This document shows, one piece after another, positions 17,503-25,861 of a stretch of 64,000 nt of DNA; the first letter of the stretch is position 1, and each line of letters opens with the position of its first letter. Below the pieces are notes generated by a model. That model was not told the DNA's origin, did not search any database, and saw nothing but the letters and a program-made list of their open reading frames with translations. A program made the translations under genes and the position numbers. Location of the stretch: assembly GCF_000331105.1 (NCBI RefSeq), contig NC_020054.1:4201450-4265449 (forward strand). The letters are read 5' to 3'. This DNA is from Fibrella aestuarina BUZ 2 (lineage in GTDB: Bacteria > Bacteroidota > Bacteroidia > Cytophagales > Spirosomataceae).

Positions 17503-18366
17503 TTACGGGCTCACAGCGTTGCCTTTTTTGTCAGTCAAAAAGTCGATGGCCAGTTGGCAAAGCCGCTCACTTTTCTGTTCCGGCATATCATGCCCCGTGT
17601 TTGGGTAAATACACAATTGGCCTTGCTTGAGCGAGCGAAAGAGCGCCAGGCTATGCTCTAACCGAATCATATCCCGATCACCCCGAACAAGCAAGACCGG
17701 CACCCTAATACTGGCCAACTGCCGGTCTGATAGTTTGATTTCTCTCGCCCACATTTTCTGGTTATCCTCCCAGAATTTGACCCACTTGTCGGGTTGTGGA
17801 TTCAGCCGCTGATAGTGGTCGAGCCAGTCCTTGTCTTCCTTCACCGCATCTACGGTATAGGCGTCTAACAGATCCCGCCCCTCCTGCGTTAGCCCGCTGG
17901 CTTTCGAGTTGGACGCTCCGCTGACCACTTTTTTCACTTTGTCGGGCCGGTTGGCGGCGAGCAACAGGGCCGTGTTGCCGCCCATGCTCCACCCCATCAC
18001 GTAGACACTGTCCAGCTGAAGCTTGTCAAGTAAAGCGGAGCTGTAGTCGGCCAACAGGTCGCCACTCAGACTATCGGCCTGCTCGGAGCGGCCATGTCCG
18101 GGCGCATCGGGGGCGATGACTCTGAAGTGTTTGGCCAGTTGGGGAATGAGGTCACCCACGTTTTCAATTGAGCCGAGGCCCTGGTGCAGCAGCAGTAACG
18201 GCGTTCCGCTGCCGTATTCCTCATAGTACAGCTTCGTACCGTGGATGGTCAGGTACGTTCCGTTATTGGAGCCGTATTGGATCGCTTTTGGCGCCTCGTT
18301 CGTATGCGTACACGCCGCCAACGACAGACTGAGTAACAGGCAGCCGATTCGCAGTTTCTTCCCCAT
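17503..18366 (-). CDS. Alpha/beta-hydrolase lipoprotein
   Basis: 287 residues from the ATG at 18366 (MGKKLRIGCLLLSLSLAAC); the in-frame codon four residues earlier is TTG. The signal ends in a lipobox (SLAAC, Cys19), so the enzyme should be anchored to a membrane and face the periplasm or surface. The fold elements are clear: oxyanion region LLLLHQGLGS, PDAPGHGRS, nucleophile elbow GWSMGG with Ser127, the acid region LLVRGDRDM, and catalytic His in NTGHDMPE. The closest general class is the proline-iminopeptidase/haloperoxidase-like hydrolases; the substrate is not predictable. Confidence 0.88.
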   Translation of the reverse strand: MGKKLRIGCLLLSLSLAACTHTNEAPKAIQYGSNNGTYLTIHGTKLYYEEYGSGTPLLLLHQGLGSIENVGDLIPQLAKHFRVIAPDAPGHGRSEQADSLSGDLLADYSSALLDKLQLDSVYVMGWSMGGNTALLLAANRPDKVKKVVSGASNSKASGLTQEGRDLLDAYTVDAVKEDKDWLDHYQRLNPQPDKWVKFWEDNQKMWAREIKLSDRQLASIRVPVLLVRGDRDMIRLEHSLALFRSLKQGQLCIYPNTGHDMPEQKSERLCQLAIDFLTDKKGNAVSP

Positions 18367-18633
18367 TTGTTCGCCCAATGTTCATGGCTACCCCCAAACG
18401 GAGCGGCCTGTTTGGGGTAACGATTACCGCCTGCAGCGAATGGTTGCAACGATCAGCGTTTTAGTCGTTCAGCGCCAAAGGGTGTAGCTGTAGTCCGTTC
18501 AACTCACTGAAACGAACGTACTGGCCCTTCATACGCTCATCCTGTTAGGCTGTTGCTTGCCAGCGGGACGTGCGTTCGGCTACTGAGAGGCCGACTATGC
18601 GAAGCATTTTGGTTAGTCTTATGGCGTTACGCC

Positions 18634-18897
18634 TCAAATCACGTTTTGCCTGGAGTTGAGTTCTTTCTTCAATGTTTTTAAACTGTTCCAGTTCAGCAAT
18701 AGTATGGGCATCAATGCAAAAGGAATCACACCCAGACCTATGCTGGTTGCATCAAGCCCTTTTTTGATTGCCAAAAGCACGACCATAACCAGCAACATCA
18801 AAAGCGCCCCAGCCAACATACCCGTTGCGAGTTCCGTTGTTTTTTTTTGTTTGAGCAATGCCTCATTGCTCATCTCTTCAATTTTTTGGCTTTTCAT
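18634..18897 (-). CDS. Small two-helix membrane protein
   Basis: 87 residues: a charged N-terminus (MKSQKIEEMSNEALLKQKK), then two membrane helices (about residues 24-43 and 53-69) and a basic tail (NSLKTLKKELNSRQ). Short Bacteroidota proteins with the same 'MSNEALLK...K' opening and two helices are often labelled 'redox-active disulfide protein 2' in databases; this copy has no Cys, so that name would be misleading. Function unknown. It is flanked by about 255 bp and 270 bp of apparently non-coding DNA. Confidence 0.7.
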   Translation of the reverse strand: MKSQKIEEMSNEALLKQKKTTELATGMLAGALLMLLVMVVLLAIKKGLDATSIGLGVIPFALMPILLLNWNSLKTLKKELNSRQNVI

Positions 18898-18984
18898 GTG
18901 ATCAGGTTAGCGTTAGGAAACAGTTAGGCTATATCGCCGAGAAACCGGACCGGGGGCCTACCCTATCCCAAGCAAGGTGTTTGT

Positions 18985-19007
18985 GTTGTCGGGTTTTGGC
19001 CGACAAC
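18985..19007. repeat. Small hairpin in an otherwise empty gap
   Basis: GTTGTCGG (18985-18992) pairs with CCGACAAC (19000-19007) around a 7-nt loop. It lies in the 274-bp gap between two minus-strand genes and could be a terminator of the lipoprotein gene to its right, although no T-run follows. Confidence 0.35.
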
Positions 19008-19171
19008 GGAGGGCTAAACGCTGCATTCCAGCCCGTGCGACCTGTGGCCGAGACAACGGCAGGCACACGCTTTACTTGTTTGGTAGGGCCCCCAAGTGTT
19101 GCTGATAGGCAAGTCACTACAGACTTAGTTGGCCGCCCGAGATTCCCTATTTAAGTGAATACCCAATGATC

Positions 19172-19522
19172 TTATTTATACTTGATGGCCTTTATAGTTG
19201 CTTTCGCTTCGCCATATGAAGCAAGATTTACCCCTCGCCGGTCAGAGGACATTACGATAATGGCATCGGCTCCTGCCTGACAGGCTTTTGGCTTCGCTAA
19301 ATCAATGGCTGCCGAAATAGTTTTTTTGTCGAACAATGTCGAACCCGTTTTACTATCGATAAGAGCAACGGTTTCATACTCGCGCTTCACATCTTTTTCG
19401 TCAGCGTACACATCAATAGCGCAATTACTGGCCTTGGCGGGTTGCTGTTTCAGCACCTGAACACCTACAGAAGCACAGGCTGCCAAGTTTAAAATCAACG
19501 CTGAGAAGACAATCTTTTTCAT
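19172..19522 (-). CDS. Small hypothetical lipoprotein
   Basis: 116 residues from the ATG at 19522 (MKKIVFSALILNLAAC), a clear lipoprotein signal with lipid-anchored Cys16. The mature part has a short spacer, then NCAIDVYADEKDVKREYETVALID, and closes with ACQAGADAIIVMSSDRRG followed by ASYGEAKATIKAIKY. The 'AC..GADAIIV' pattern is seen in several enterobacterial and Bacteroidota small lipoproteins of the DUF4156/RcsF-neighbouring kind, but I cannot assign a family. The AT-rich leader region suggests its own promoter. Confidence 0.72.
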   Translation of the reverse strand: MKKIVFSALILNLAACASVGVQVLKQQPAKASNCAIDVYADEKDVKREYETVALIDSKTGSTLFDKKTISAAIDLAKPKACQAGADAIIVMSSDRRGVNLASYGEAKATIKAIKYK

Positions 19523-19943
19523 CGAATCAATGACGTTTTGAATAGAAAAGTTAATATAGGACAAACCTGTGCAGAGAACCACGTCAACTATTGCGAACTG
19601 ACGTTTATTGTAAGCGCAGTCCAGCTATTGTTTACTGAGTCATTTGTGTGGCTACCCAACGCCACAAAGGCTGATGGTGAACGAAAGATAAGCCAAAACG
19701 AAGGTACGTGACAACCTCTACGCCCTTTTCCACGTTGAGTTCCGGTTTGGCTAGCCGGATAGTGTCCTGTCCGAGGTAAGTGGACCCCGCAGCACTAACC
19801 AACAACGCACAATTTAAAGTAAACCGCGATAGGTCGAACTATGTCCGCTGAAGCCGCCGAGCGGTATATCATAGGCATAGGTACGTTCCTCTGTCGACCA
19901 TAAATTGACGAACTTAGTGTTAACCCATTCTAGGGCTAAGCAA
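19523..19943. other. Intergenic, no gene seen
   Basis: About 420 bp. It contains two GGTACGT words (near 19704 and 19883). A segment near 19765-19795 looks faintly like the end of an IS3-type element, but there is no matching second end and no transposase fragment. Confidence 0.35.
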
Positions 19944-20435
19944 TCAAAAGAATTTTACAAAATCTTGATTGCTTTCGACAAGGTTTTGTAAAGCTGGTGC
20001 AAACTTCCGATCATAGCCTACATACAGCGAGTCACCATCATAGACTGAGATTCCAGCCCATTTCATTGAGAGGCTGATAAAATACCAATCGATATACCGA
20101 TACAGACCATGATCAACATCATCAATAAATTCTCTTATTTTATTAATATCAATGTCAACTGGAATCTTGTAATAAGGTGTCATTTTAGAAGGGCAAGCAT
20201 AGGTAGCTAAGAAATAATCCTCCTTATTTAATTCCATTAAATTCTGAAAAATAGCAAAACTATGTCTTTCAATAAAAAAATCATTTGCTATTTCAACAGA
20301 CATCCAGTCCTTATTAACAAAATAATTGGGTTCTGATTTATAAAAAGGGTCATTGATTAAATTAAGAACCATAGCATTAGAATCTATGAATCTTTGTAAA
20401 TCAATCTTTTCAAGATCTTCTCCTTGACAAAGCAT
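19944..20435 (-). CDS. AT-rich orphan protein, possibly immunity-like
   Basis: 163 residues, no signal peptide or membrane helix. I do not recognise the family. Composition is unlike its neighbours: the DNA is markedly AT-rich and the protein is rich in Asp, Phe, Tyr, Ile and Asn (for example NDPFYKSEPNYFVNKDWMSV and KWAGISVYDGDSLYVGYDRK). Size, acidity, aromatic richness and isolated position recall immunity proteins of polymorphic toxins, but no toxin gene is adjacent, so this is only a suggestion. Codon and base composition suggest recent acquisition. Confidence 0.6.
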   Translation of the reverse strand: MLCQGEDLEKIDLQRFIDSNAMVLNLINDPFYKSEPNYFVNKDWMSVEIANDFFIERHSFAIFQNLMELNKEDYFLATYACPSKMTPYYKIPVDIDINKIREFIDDVDHGLYRYIDWYFISLSMKWAGISVYDGDSLYVGYDRKFAPALQNLVESNQDFVKFF

Positions 20436-20816
20436 TTCCTTGCAGTAAAAGTATAAATATCTAAAACGTATTCTGTAGAGACGAGCGATCTGTCAGACGA
20501 GGCCGCCCACGCCACTCACCTGAATGGGACACCCAATGTAGTCTCGGACGCAACACAACGAAGCTATTTCTTATTGATAATCAACCAATTATAGCTCTAT
20601 AATCACGTTCTCTTGTGTTGATTCGGTGCAATGCGTTTCCAAATACGGAAACAGGTAACTTTTGTCCAATAGCCGTTGCGGATTTTCTTGATGATAACCC
20701 TGATCGGTGTCCCGGTCGCGCGCCGGACGTTACGGATGTAGCGTCGATCCTACCTCAGGTACGTTCAACGCCAAGGTATTCGCCATTGCGAGACATGTCC
20801 GTAAAGCGATAGTCGT
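20436..20816. other. Intergenic, no gene seen
   Basis: About 380 bp between the AT-rich orphan and the AraC gene. A 6-bp hairpin (GTTTCC 20635-20640, GGAAAC 20647-20652) is the only structure I noticed. The orphan's promoter should lie at the left of this gap. Confidence 0.35.
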
Positions 20817-21734
20817 TTAGTTGAACGAAGCCCGGAACGCCAGGGGGCTTTGATTGGTCTTGGCTTTGAACAGCTTATTGAATGACTGTGGGTGCTCGAA
20901 GCCTAATTCATAGGCAATTTCGCCCACCGACAACTCCGTCGTTGACAGTCGTTCTTTCGCTTTGTCGATCAGCTTCTGATGAATAAGCTGCTGCGTGGTT
21001 TGCCCCGTGAGCTGCTTCAACAAACTGCTCAGGTACTTGGTCGACACCGTCAGCGCCTCAGCAAGCTGTTGAACCGTAGGCAGGCCTTTGGTACTCAATT
21101 CATCCCCGTTGATGTACTCAGTCAGCAGGTCGTCCAGCCGTTCGAGCAACTTACTGCTGCTCACTTTCCGGGTAATGAACTGCCGTTCATAGAATCGTTG
21201 GGCATAGGTGAACAGCACCTCCAGATGGGCAATGAGGACGTCCTGACTGAACTTGTCCATATTGGCCTGATACTCGTGCCGGATGGTGTCGATGATGCCG
21301 TTGATAATCGCCTCTTCTTTGTCGGACAGAAACAGGGCTTCGTGGGTGGAATAGCCAAAATAGTCGTACTGCTTTATCTTCCTGGACAGCGACGTATTCC
21401 ATAAGAAGTCGGGGTGAATGAACAGCATCCAGCCTTCGAGCTGAGGCGGCACCCCGTTCTCGTCACCCCGAAGCAGTTGTCCGGGCGCCATAAACGCCAT
21501 CAACCCTTCATCGAAATCATAATGCTGCTGCCCATACAGTAGTTTATCGCATCCTCGTTTCAACGAAACCACATACAGGTCTAACAGAACGGTATTAAGA
21601 GCCGGATCTGTTGCTAGCCCTCTGAGATCTTTCAGGTTGATGATGCCGATGAGGGGATGGTGGGGACTGGGCAGTCCCATCAGCCGATGAATCTGCGTAA
21701 TGGAGTCGATTCGGTATGGTTTCGGCGCGGCCAT
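20817..21734 (-). CDS. AraC-family transcriptional regulator
   Basis: 305 residues. The N-terminal two-thirds form a ligand/dimerisation domain (a QQHYDFDEGLMAFMAPGQ segment is typical of the AraC-type cupin). The C-terminal third carries two helix-turn-helix units: the first around TVQQLAEALTVSTKYLSSLLKQ, the second around ELSVGEIAYELGFEHPQSFNKLFK, ending PLAFRASFN. It begins 15 bp after the DoxX-like gene and ends the SDR - DoxX-like - AraC run, so it probably controls that operon. Confidence 0.92.
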   Translation of the reverse strand: MAAPKPYRIDSITQIHRLMGLPSPHHPLIGIINLKDLRGLATDPALNTVLLDLYVVSLKRGCDKLLYGQQHYDFDEGLMAFMAPGQLLRGDENGVPPQLEGWMLFIHPDFLWNTSLSRKIKQYDYFGYSTHEALFLSDKEEAIINGIIDTIRHEYQANMDKFSQDVLIAHLEVLFTYAQRFYERQFITRKVSSSKLLERLDDLLTEYINGDELSTKGLPTVQQLAEALTVSTKYLSSLLKQLTGQTTQQLIHQKLIDKAKERLSTTELSVGEIAYELGFEHPQSFNKLFKAKTNQSPLAFRASFN

Positions 21735-21749
21735 GATCCAAAAGCGGGT

Positions 21750-22100
21750 TTAGCATGTAAACGGATAGGTCAACCTAATCAGGATCAGCGGCATGGCCAG
21801 AAACGGAATTTCGAGTAACGCCAGGCTCACGTTGCCCGCCCGTAACGCTAAGGCCATGATCAGCACAATGGTGATCGCGTTCAGCACATTACTGATGAAG
21901 AAGGTTTGCGGGAAAAGCAGCATCAGCCCGATCACGATGGAAAATACCCCAAAATACGGCATGATGGCTTTGCTGATACCCAGATCTGCCAGCAAGCTGG
22001 TTTGTTCGGCGCTGGCAGGCTGGAAGGCGTCCCAGCCGTGTTTGAGGCTCAGGAACGCCGAAATGGCTAACAACCCTACGGAGAATAGCGTCTTGATCAT
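21750..22100 (-). CDS. Four-helix membrane protein, DoxX-like
   Basis: 116 residues with four hydrophobic segments (about 3-17, 48-62, 68-86 and 92-110). The arrangement, with a KHGWDAFQPA loop and a second helix IMPYFGVFSIVIGLMLLFPQ, resembles DoxX/DoxD-type small membrane proteins, whose roles are poorly defined. The start overlaps the stop of the SDR gene by 4 bp (ATGA), so the two are coupled; AraC follows 15 bp later. Confidence 0.72.
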   Translation of the reverse strand: MIKTLFSVGLLAISAFLSLKHGWDAFQPASAEQTSLLADLGISKAIMPYFGVFSIVIGLMLLFPQTFFISNVLNAITIVLIMALALRAGNVSLALLEIPFLAMPLILIRLTYPFTC

Positions 22101-22879
22101 GGCTTGGTGATCTGTTTGAATTTTTTAAACTCGCGGTGTCCCAGGTTCCGCTCAATGAAAGCGGGCGCAATCCGGCTGGCGAACTTAATCACGTTTACCA
22201 AGCCTGGCTTAATCTCCCACGTATCGTTGAGCAGTCCTTTAATGGCAGCGCTGACCAGTTTATCGACGTCCATCATCTGGCCAGGATCGGGCTGTACCGC
22301 CCAGGTAGTCTGAAGGTTGGTATTCACCCCCGGCGGAATCAGTTCAAAGACGTTGACGTTCGTATCCTCAAGTTGCAACCGCAACGCTTTTGTGTAGGCG
22401 TGCACCCCTGCTTTTGCCGCACTGTAAATAGGCGCAGACGAATACGCCATGAAGGCAATGGCCGATGACACATTGACGATGGCCGCGGCTTTTTGCGTTA
22501 GCAGGTGCGGCAAAAATTGATGCACCATCTGGATGGTTCCAGACAGGTTGGTGTTGATCTCCCGAATGATATCAGCCAAATCGTGGCGCGTATCCTGCAA
22601 ATCGATCAGCCGCATCAGCCCGGCGTTGTTGATGATCATGTTCAGGGCGGGAAACTGTTGGGTGACCGCTTGGTAAAGCCGTTCGATGTCGTTCGGGTTG
22701 CTCACGTCGCTTTGCACGATGTGGACCTGGGGAAACCGGCTTTTTGTTGCGTGTAAGGCCTCCAGGTTACGGCCTGTGACAATAAGGGTTGCCCCCTGCT
22801 GCGTAAGCTGGCTGACCAGCTCTAACCCGATGCCGCTGGTTCCGCCTGTAATCAGAATGGTGCTGTTGGCTATGTTCAT
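22097..22879 (-). CDS. Short-chain dehydrogenase/reductase, DltE-like
   Basis: 260 residues from the ATG at 22879 (MNIANSTILITGG). Classical SDR features: cofactor motif TGGTSGIG, NNAG motif (INNAGLMRL), catalytic Ser in IVNVSSAIAF, and the YxxxK pair in YSAAKAG. The C-terminal part (PPGVNTNLQTTW) matches the DltE-like group of uncharacterised oxidoreductases. The substrate is unknown. First gene of the operon with a DoxX-like membrane protein and an AraC regulator, an arrangement seen for many small redox/detoxification units in Bacteroidota. Confidence 0.92.
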   Translation of the reverse strand: MNIANSTILITGGTSGIGLELVSQLTQQGATLIVTGRNLEALHATKSRFPQVHIVQSDVSNPNDIERLYQAVTQQFPALNMIINNAGLMRLIDLQDTRHDLADIIREINTNLSGTIQMVHQFLPHLLTQKAAAIVNVSSAIAFMAYSSAPIYSAAKAGVHAYTKALRLQLEDTNVNVFELIPPGVNTNLQTTWAVQPDPGQMMDVDKLVSAAIKGLLNDTWEIKPGLVNVIKFASRIAPAFIERNLGHREFKKFKQITKP

Positions 22880-23139
22880 TGCTTCCGTTTTTTGTTGGGA
22901 CAAAAGTCAGAAGCCGTCAGCAACCGGATGTAGCCAAAAGTCGCGGTGTTGTAGTAGAAAGGGAATAGGACGACCCAACAGCCTGAGCCAGCCGATGAAA
23001 GGGCCGCTTTTTTGCGTGTATACCTAAGCGAGCAGGCGCCTGGATACCCGGTTTCGGCCCGACCGATGGGCGTCAATCAGGTAAGGTAACCTTTTCCAGA
23101 TCGGTCAGTTGTAGGGGAACGAACCCACTGTCTGTGTCC

Positions 23140-24912
23140 ATGCGTCGTGTGTTACTGACCCTGCTGCTTCCTCTTCTTCTACCAACCTACAAAGCGACGG
23201 GGCAACCGCGGCCGACCGACTTTATCCAGGAATTATGGTATAAAAAAGGCGTCGTTTATAACCTCGATGTCAAGGTATTCCAGGATTCGGACGGTGATGG
23301 CGTGGGCGATTTCAACGGCCTGACCCGACGGCTGGATTACCTCAGCGACCTGGGCGTAACCGTTCTCTGGCTCGCGCCTTTCCAGCCCAGCCCCAACCAG
23401 GACGACGGCTATGACATCAGTGATTTCTACGGCATCGATGCCCGCCTGGGCACGCAGGCGGACCTCAGGAATTTCATTCAACAAGCCAAAAAGCGGGGCA
23501 TTCGCGTCGTGATGGACCTAGTGGTCAATCACACCTCCAGCCAGCACCCCTGGTTTCAGCAGGCCCGGCGCAACAAAGAGTCGCCTTACCGTTCCTGGTA
23601 TGTCTGGTCGCAACAACGGCCCCGCGACTGGAACAAGGGCATGATTTTCCCCGGCGTTCAGCACGAAACGTGGAGCTACGACTCGCTGGCGGGGGCCTAC
23701 TTTTATCACCGTTTCTACCGCTTTCAGCCCGACCTCAACGCCCAGAATCCGGCCGTGCAAGCCGAGTTGCGCAACGTCGTTCGGCATTGGCTCGCGCTGG
23801 GTATCGACGGGTTCCGGCTCGATGCGGTGCCTTTTTTCATTGAAGTACCCGGCACGTCCGTCAATAACCCGGACCTTCAGTTCGATTTGCTGATGTGGCT
23901 GCGGCAGTTCATCCAGTGGCAGAAAGGCGATGCGCTGCTGCTGGGCGAGACCAATGTGGCCCCGAAGGAAAACAAGCAGTATTTCGGGCAGTACGGCGAA
24001 GGCATGCAGATGATGTTCAACTTCTACGTCAACCAGTTTCTGTTCTACGCCCTGGCAACGGGCGACGTCGGAACACTGGAAAAAGCACTGGAAGCTACCA
24101 GGGACGTACCCACGACGGCCCAATGGGCCTTCTTTCTGCGTAACCACGACGAGATCGACCTCGGCCGACTCAGCAAACGCCAACGCGAGGCGGTGTATGC
24201 CCGTATGGGGCCGGACAAAAACATGCAGCTTTATGAGCGGGGTATCCGCCGACGGCTGGCCCCGATGCTGGCCAACCCCGCTCAACTGCGGATGGCGTAT
24301 AGCCTGCTGTTCGCCCTGCCGGGCACGCCGGTGTTGCGCTACGGCGAAGAAATCGGCATGGGTGATGACCTCCGGTTGAAAGAACGGCTCGCCATCCGCA
24401 CGCCTATGCAGTGGCTGGCCGGACCGAACGGCGGGTTTACGACCGCCCGCCAACCGATACGTCCGCCGATTCAGCAAGGCCCCTATAGGTACGCCAATGT
24501 GAATGTAACCGCCCAGCGGCAGGATTCGGCGTCGTTACTGACGCACATCCGACGGCTGATTCGACTGCGGAAGCAGTACCCCGAAATCGGTCAGGGCGTT
24601 TGGCAGCTGCGAAAAAGCCATTCGCCACACGTGCTGATCCTGGCCAGCGAAGGTCCCAACCGGACGGTGGTGACGGTTCATAATTTCAGCCCGCATCCAC
24701 AAACCATCCGGGGGCTTTTTGAAGGGGCAAGGGGAGCCCGGGGCATCGGGATAAACGGAAAAACAGGGCCATCGCCGATCGACAAAACGGGGGATATCCA
24801 GCTACCGGGCTACGGCTACGGCTGGTTTACCATCGAACCAAAAACCAACCCAGTGCCGCCAGACGGGAAGTCTACCTCGGGCAGAGCAACCCCTACCGGA
24901 CGAGGACGATGA
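23140..24912 (+). CDS. Exported GH13 enzyme, trehalose-synthase (TreS)-like
   Basis: 590 residues from the ATG at 23140; a GTG two codons earlier is possible. A signal peptide is visible (MRRVLLTLLLPLLLPTYKATG). The GH13 barrel has all catalytic regions: region I DLVVNH, region II GFRLDAVPF with nucleophile Asp228, region III LLGETN with acid/base Glu270, and region IV FLRNHDE with Asp337. The VVYNLDVKVFQDSDGDGVGDF opening and the RAIRTPMQW-like RLAIRTPMQW segment are typical of the trehalose synthase/alpha-glucosidase subfamilies (GH13_16 and relatives), which interconvert maltose and trehalose. TreS is normally cytoplasmic, so export is notable; an alpha-glucosidase activity is the alternative. 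It converges with the EamA gene, overlapping by 20 bp. Confidence 0.87.
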   Translation: MRRVLLTLLLPLLLPTYKATGQPRPTDFIQELWYKKGVVYNLDVKVFQDSDGDGVGDFNGLTRRLDYLSDLGVTVLWLAPFQPSPNQDDGYDISDFYGIDARLGTQADLRNFIQQAKKRGIRVVMDLVVNHTSSQHPWFQQARRNKESPYRSWYVWSQQRPRDWNKGMIFPGVQHETWSYDSLAGAYFYHRFYRFQPDLNAQNPAVQAELRNVVRHWLALGIDGFRLDAVPFFIEVPGTSVNNPDLQFDLLMWLRQFIQWQKGDALLLGETNVAPKENKQYFGQYGEGMQMMFNFYVNQFLFYALATGDVGTLEKALEATRDVPTTAQWAFFLRNHDEIDLGRLSKRQREAVYARMGPDKNMQLYERGIRRRLAPMLANPAQLRMAYSLLFALPGTPVLRYGEEIGMGDDLRLKERLAIRTPMQWLAGPNGGFTTARQPIRPPIQQGPYRYANVNVTAQRQDSASLLTHIRRLIRLRKQYPEIGQGVWQLRKSHSPHVLILASEGPNRTVVTVHNFSPHPQTIRGLFEGARGARGIGINGKTGPSPIDKTGDIQLPGYGYGWFTIEPKTNPVPPDGKSTSGRATPTGRGR

Positions 24913-25786
24913 GGGCGGCGCCGATGGCCATGATCGTGGCGCCGAGTAGTTTGGGGAGCAACTGGCGCTCGCCGAAAAACTGGTAGCCAAACAGCACGCT
25001 CACCACCGCCGAGGTCTGGAAAAGAGCCAGCGCGTAGCCTACCTGCATGCCGCTGAAGACCACGGTGGTCGATAGCTGCATCAGGCCCACCAGCGCAATC
25101 AGGGCCAGGTAACTCAGGCGGTGTTTGGCTACCAGCTGCCATTGGCCCACCAGCGTCGAGCGGTGCAGGCTGCCGTACCAACCCCACGACAACACGCAGC
25201 CGAGCGCGCACCAGACCACAAACACGGTGGTGGCATCGGCCAGCAGCACGGCCCTTTTGATGTACACCGCCTCGACGGCCGAGCAGATCAGCGCCAGCAC
25301 GCGCCACCGGATTTCGGGTTGCCCCATCAGCCGCCAGCCGCCACCGCCCGCCCCGCGTTTGGGTTGCAGCACAACGTAGCTCCCCGCCACGATCAGCCCA
25401 ACGCCCAACAGGCCAGCTACGCTCGGCACTTCGCCCAGCAGCACGACGCCCACCACCAGGCTGACCACGGCCTTGTAGGCGTTGATCGGCCCCAGCACCG
25501 ACAAATCGCCCGTCTGCAAGGCTTTGACCAGCAGGGTGTTGCCCAGCACGGCCAGCACCCCCATGAGCAGCGCGTTGGCCCAGAAGTCGAGGCGCAGGTG
25601 CCGGGCGGTCTCCCAGCGATAAACGAACAGGCAGGCGATGAACAAGCCGGTGTAGGTCACCGCCGTCACGAACAACGGGTCGGCCGACTGGTGGGTGAGT
25701 TTCTTCTGAAACACGTTAGCCAGCGGATTGGCCAGAATCCGAACCAGCAGGGCCAGCGAGGTGATCGTACCAACGAAGAGCAGCAT
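24893..25786 (-). CDS. EamA/DMT-family transporter
   Basis: 297 residues with about ten membrane helices in two EamA-type halves. The first half includes GDLSVLGPINAYKAVVSLVV followed by a conserved loop (LLGEVPSVAG); the second has the matching QVGYALALFQTSAVVSVLFG and FGERQLLPKLLGATIMAIGA. Such drug/metabolite transporters export metabolites or amino acids; the substrate is unknown. The 3' end overlaps the convergent GH13 gene by 20 bp. A GHMP kinase gene lies 75 bp upstream on the same strand, so the two may be co-transcribed. Confidence 0.88.
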   Translation of the reverse strand: MLLFVGTITSLALLVRILANPLANVFQKKLTHQSADPLFVTAVTYTGLFIACLFVYRWETARHLRLDFWANALLMGVLAVLGNTLLVKALQTGDLSVLGPINAYKAVVSLVVGVVLLGEVPSVAGLLGVGLIVAGSYVVLQPKRGAGGGGWRLMGQPEIRWRVLALICSAVEAVYIKRAVLLADATTVFVVWCALGCVLSWGWYGSLHRSTLVGQWQLVAKHRLSYLALIALVGLMQLSTTVVFSGMQVGYALALFQTSAVVSVLFGYQFFGERQLLPKLLGATIMAIGAALIVLVR

Positions 25787-25861
25787 GAGCCAGGCAGATG
25801 GGATAAGGCAAACAGCAGCGTATAAATGAGTTTGCCCCGCAAGGCGGGGGCGGTGGGCGGG

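Noticed and set aside
19765..19795. Segment resembling an IS3-type terminal repeat
   Set aside because: No second end, no target duplication and no transposase fragment nearby.
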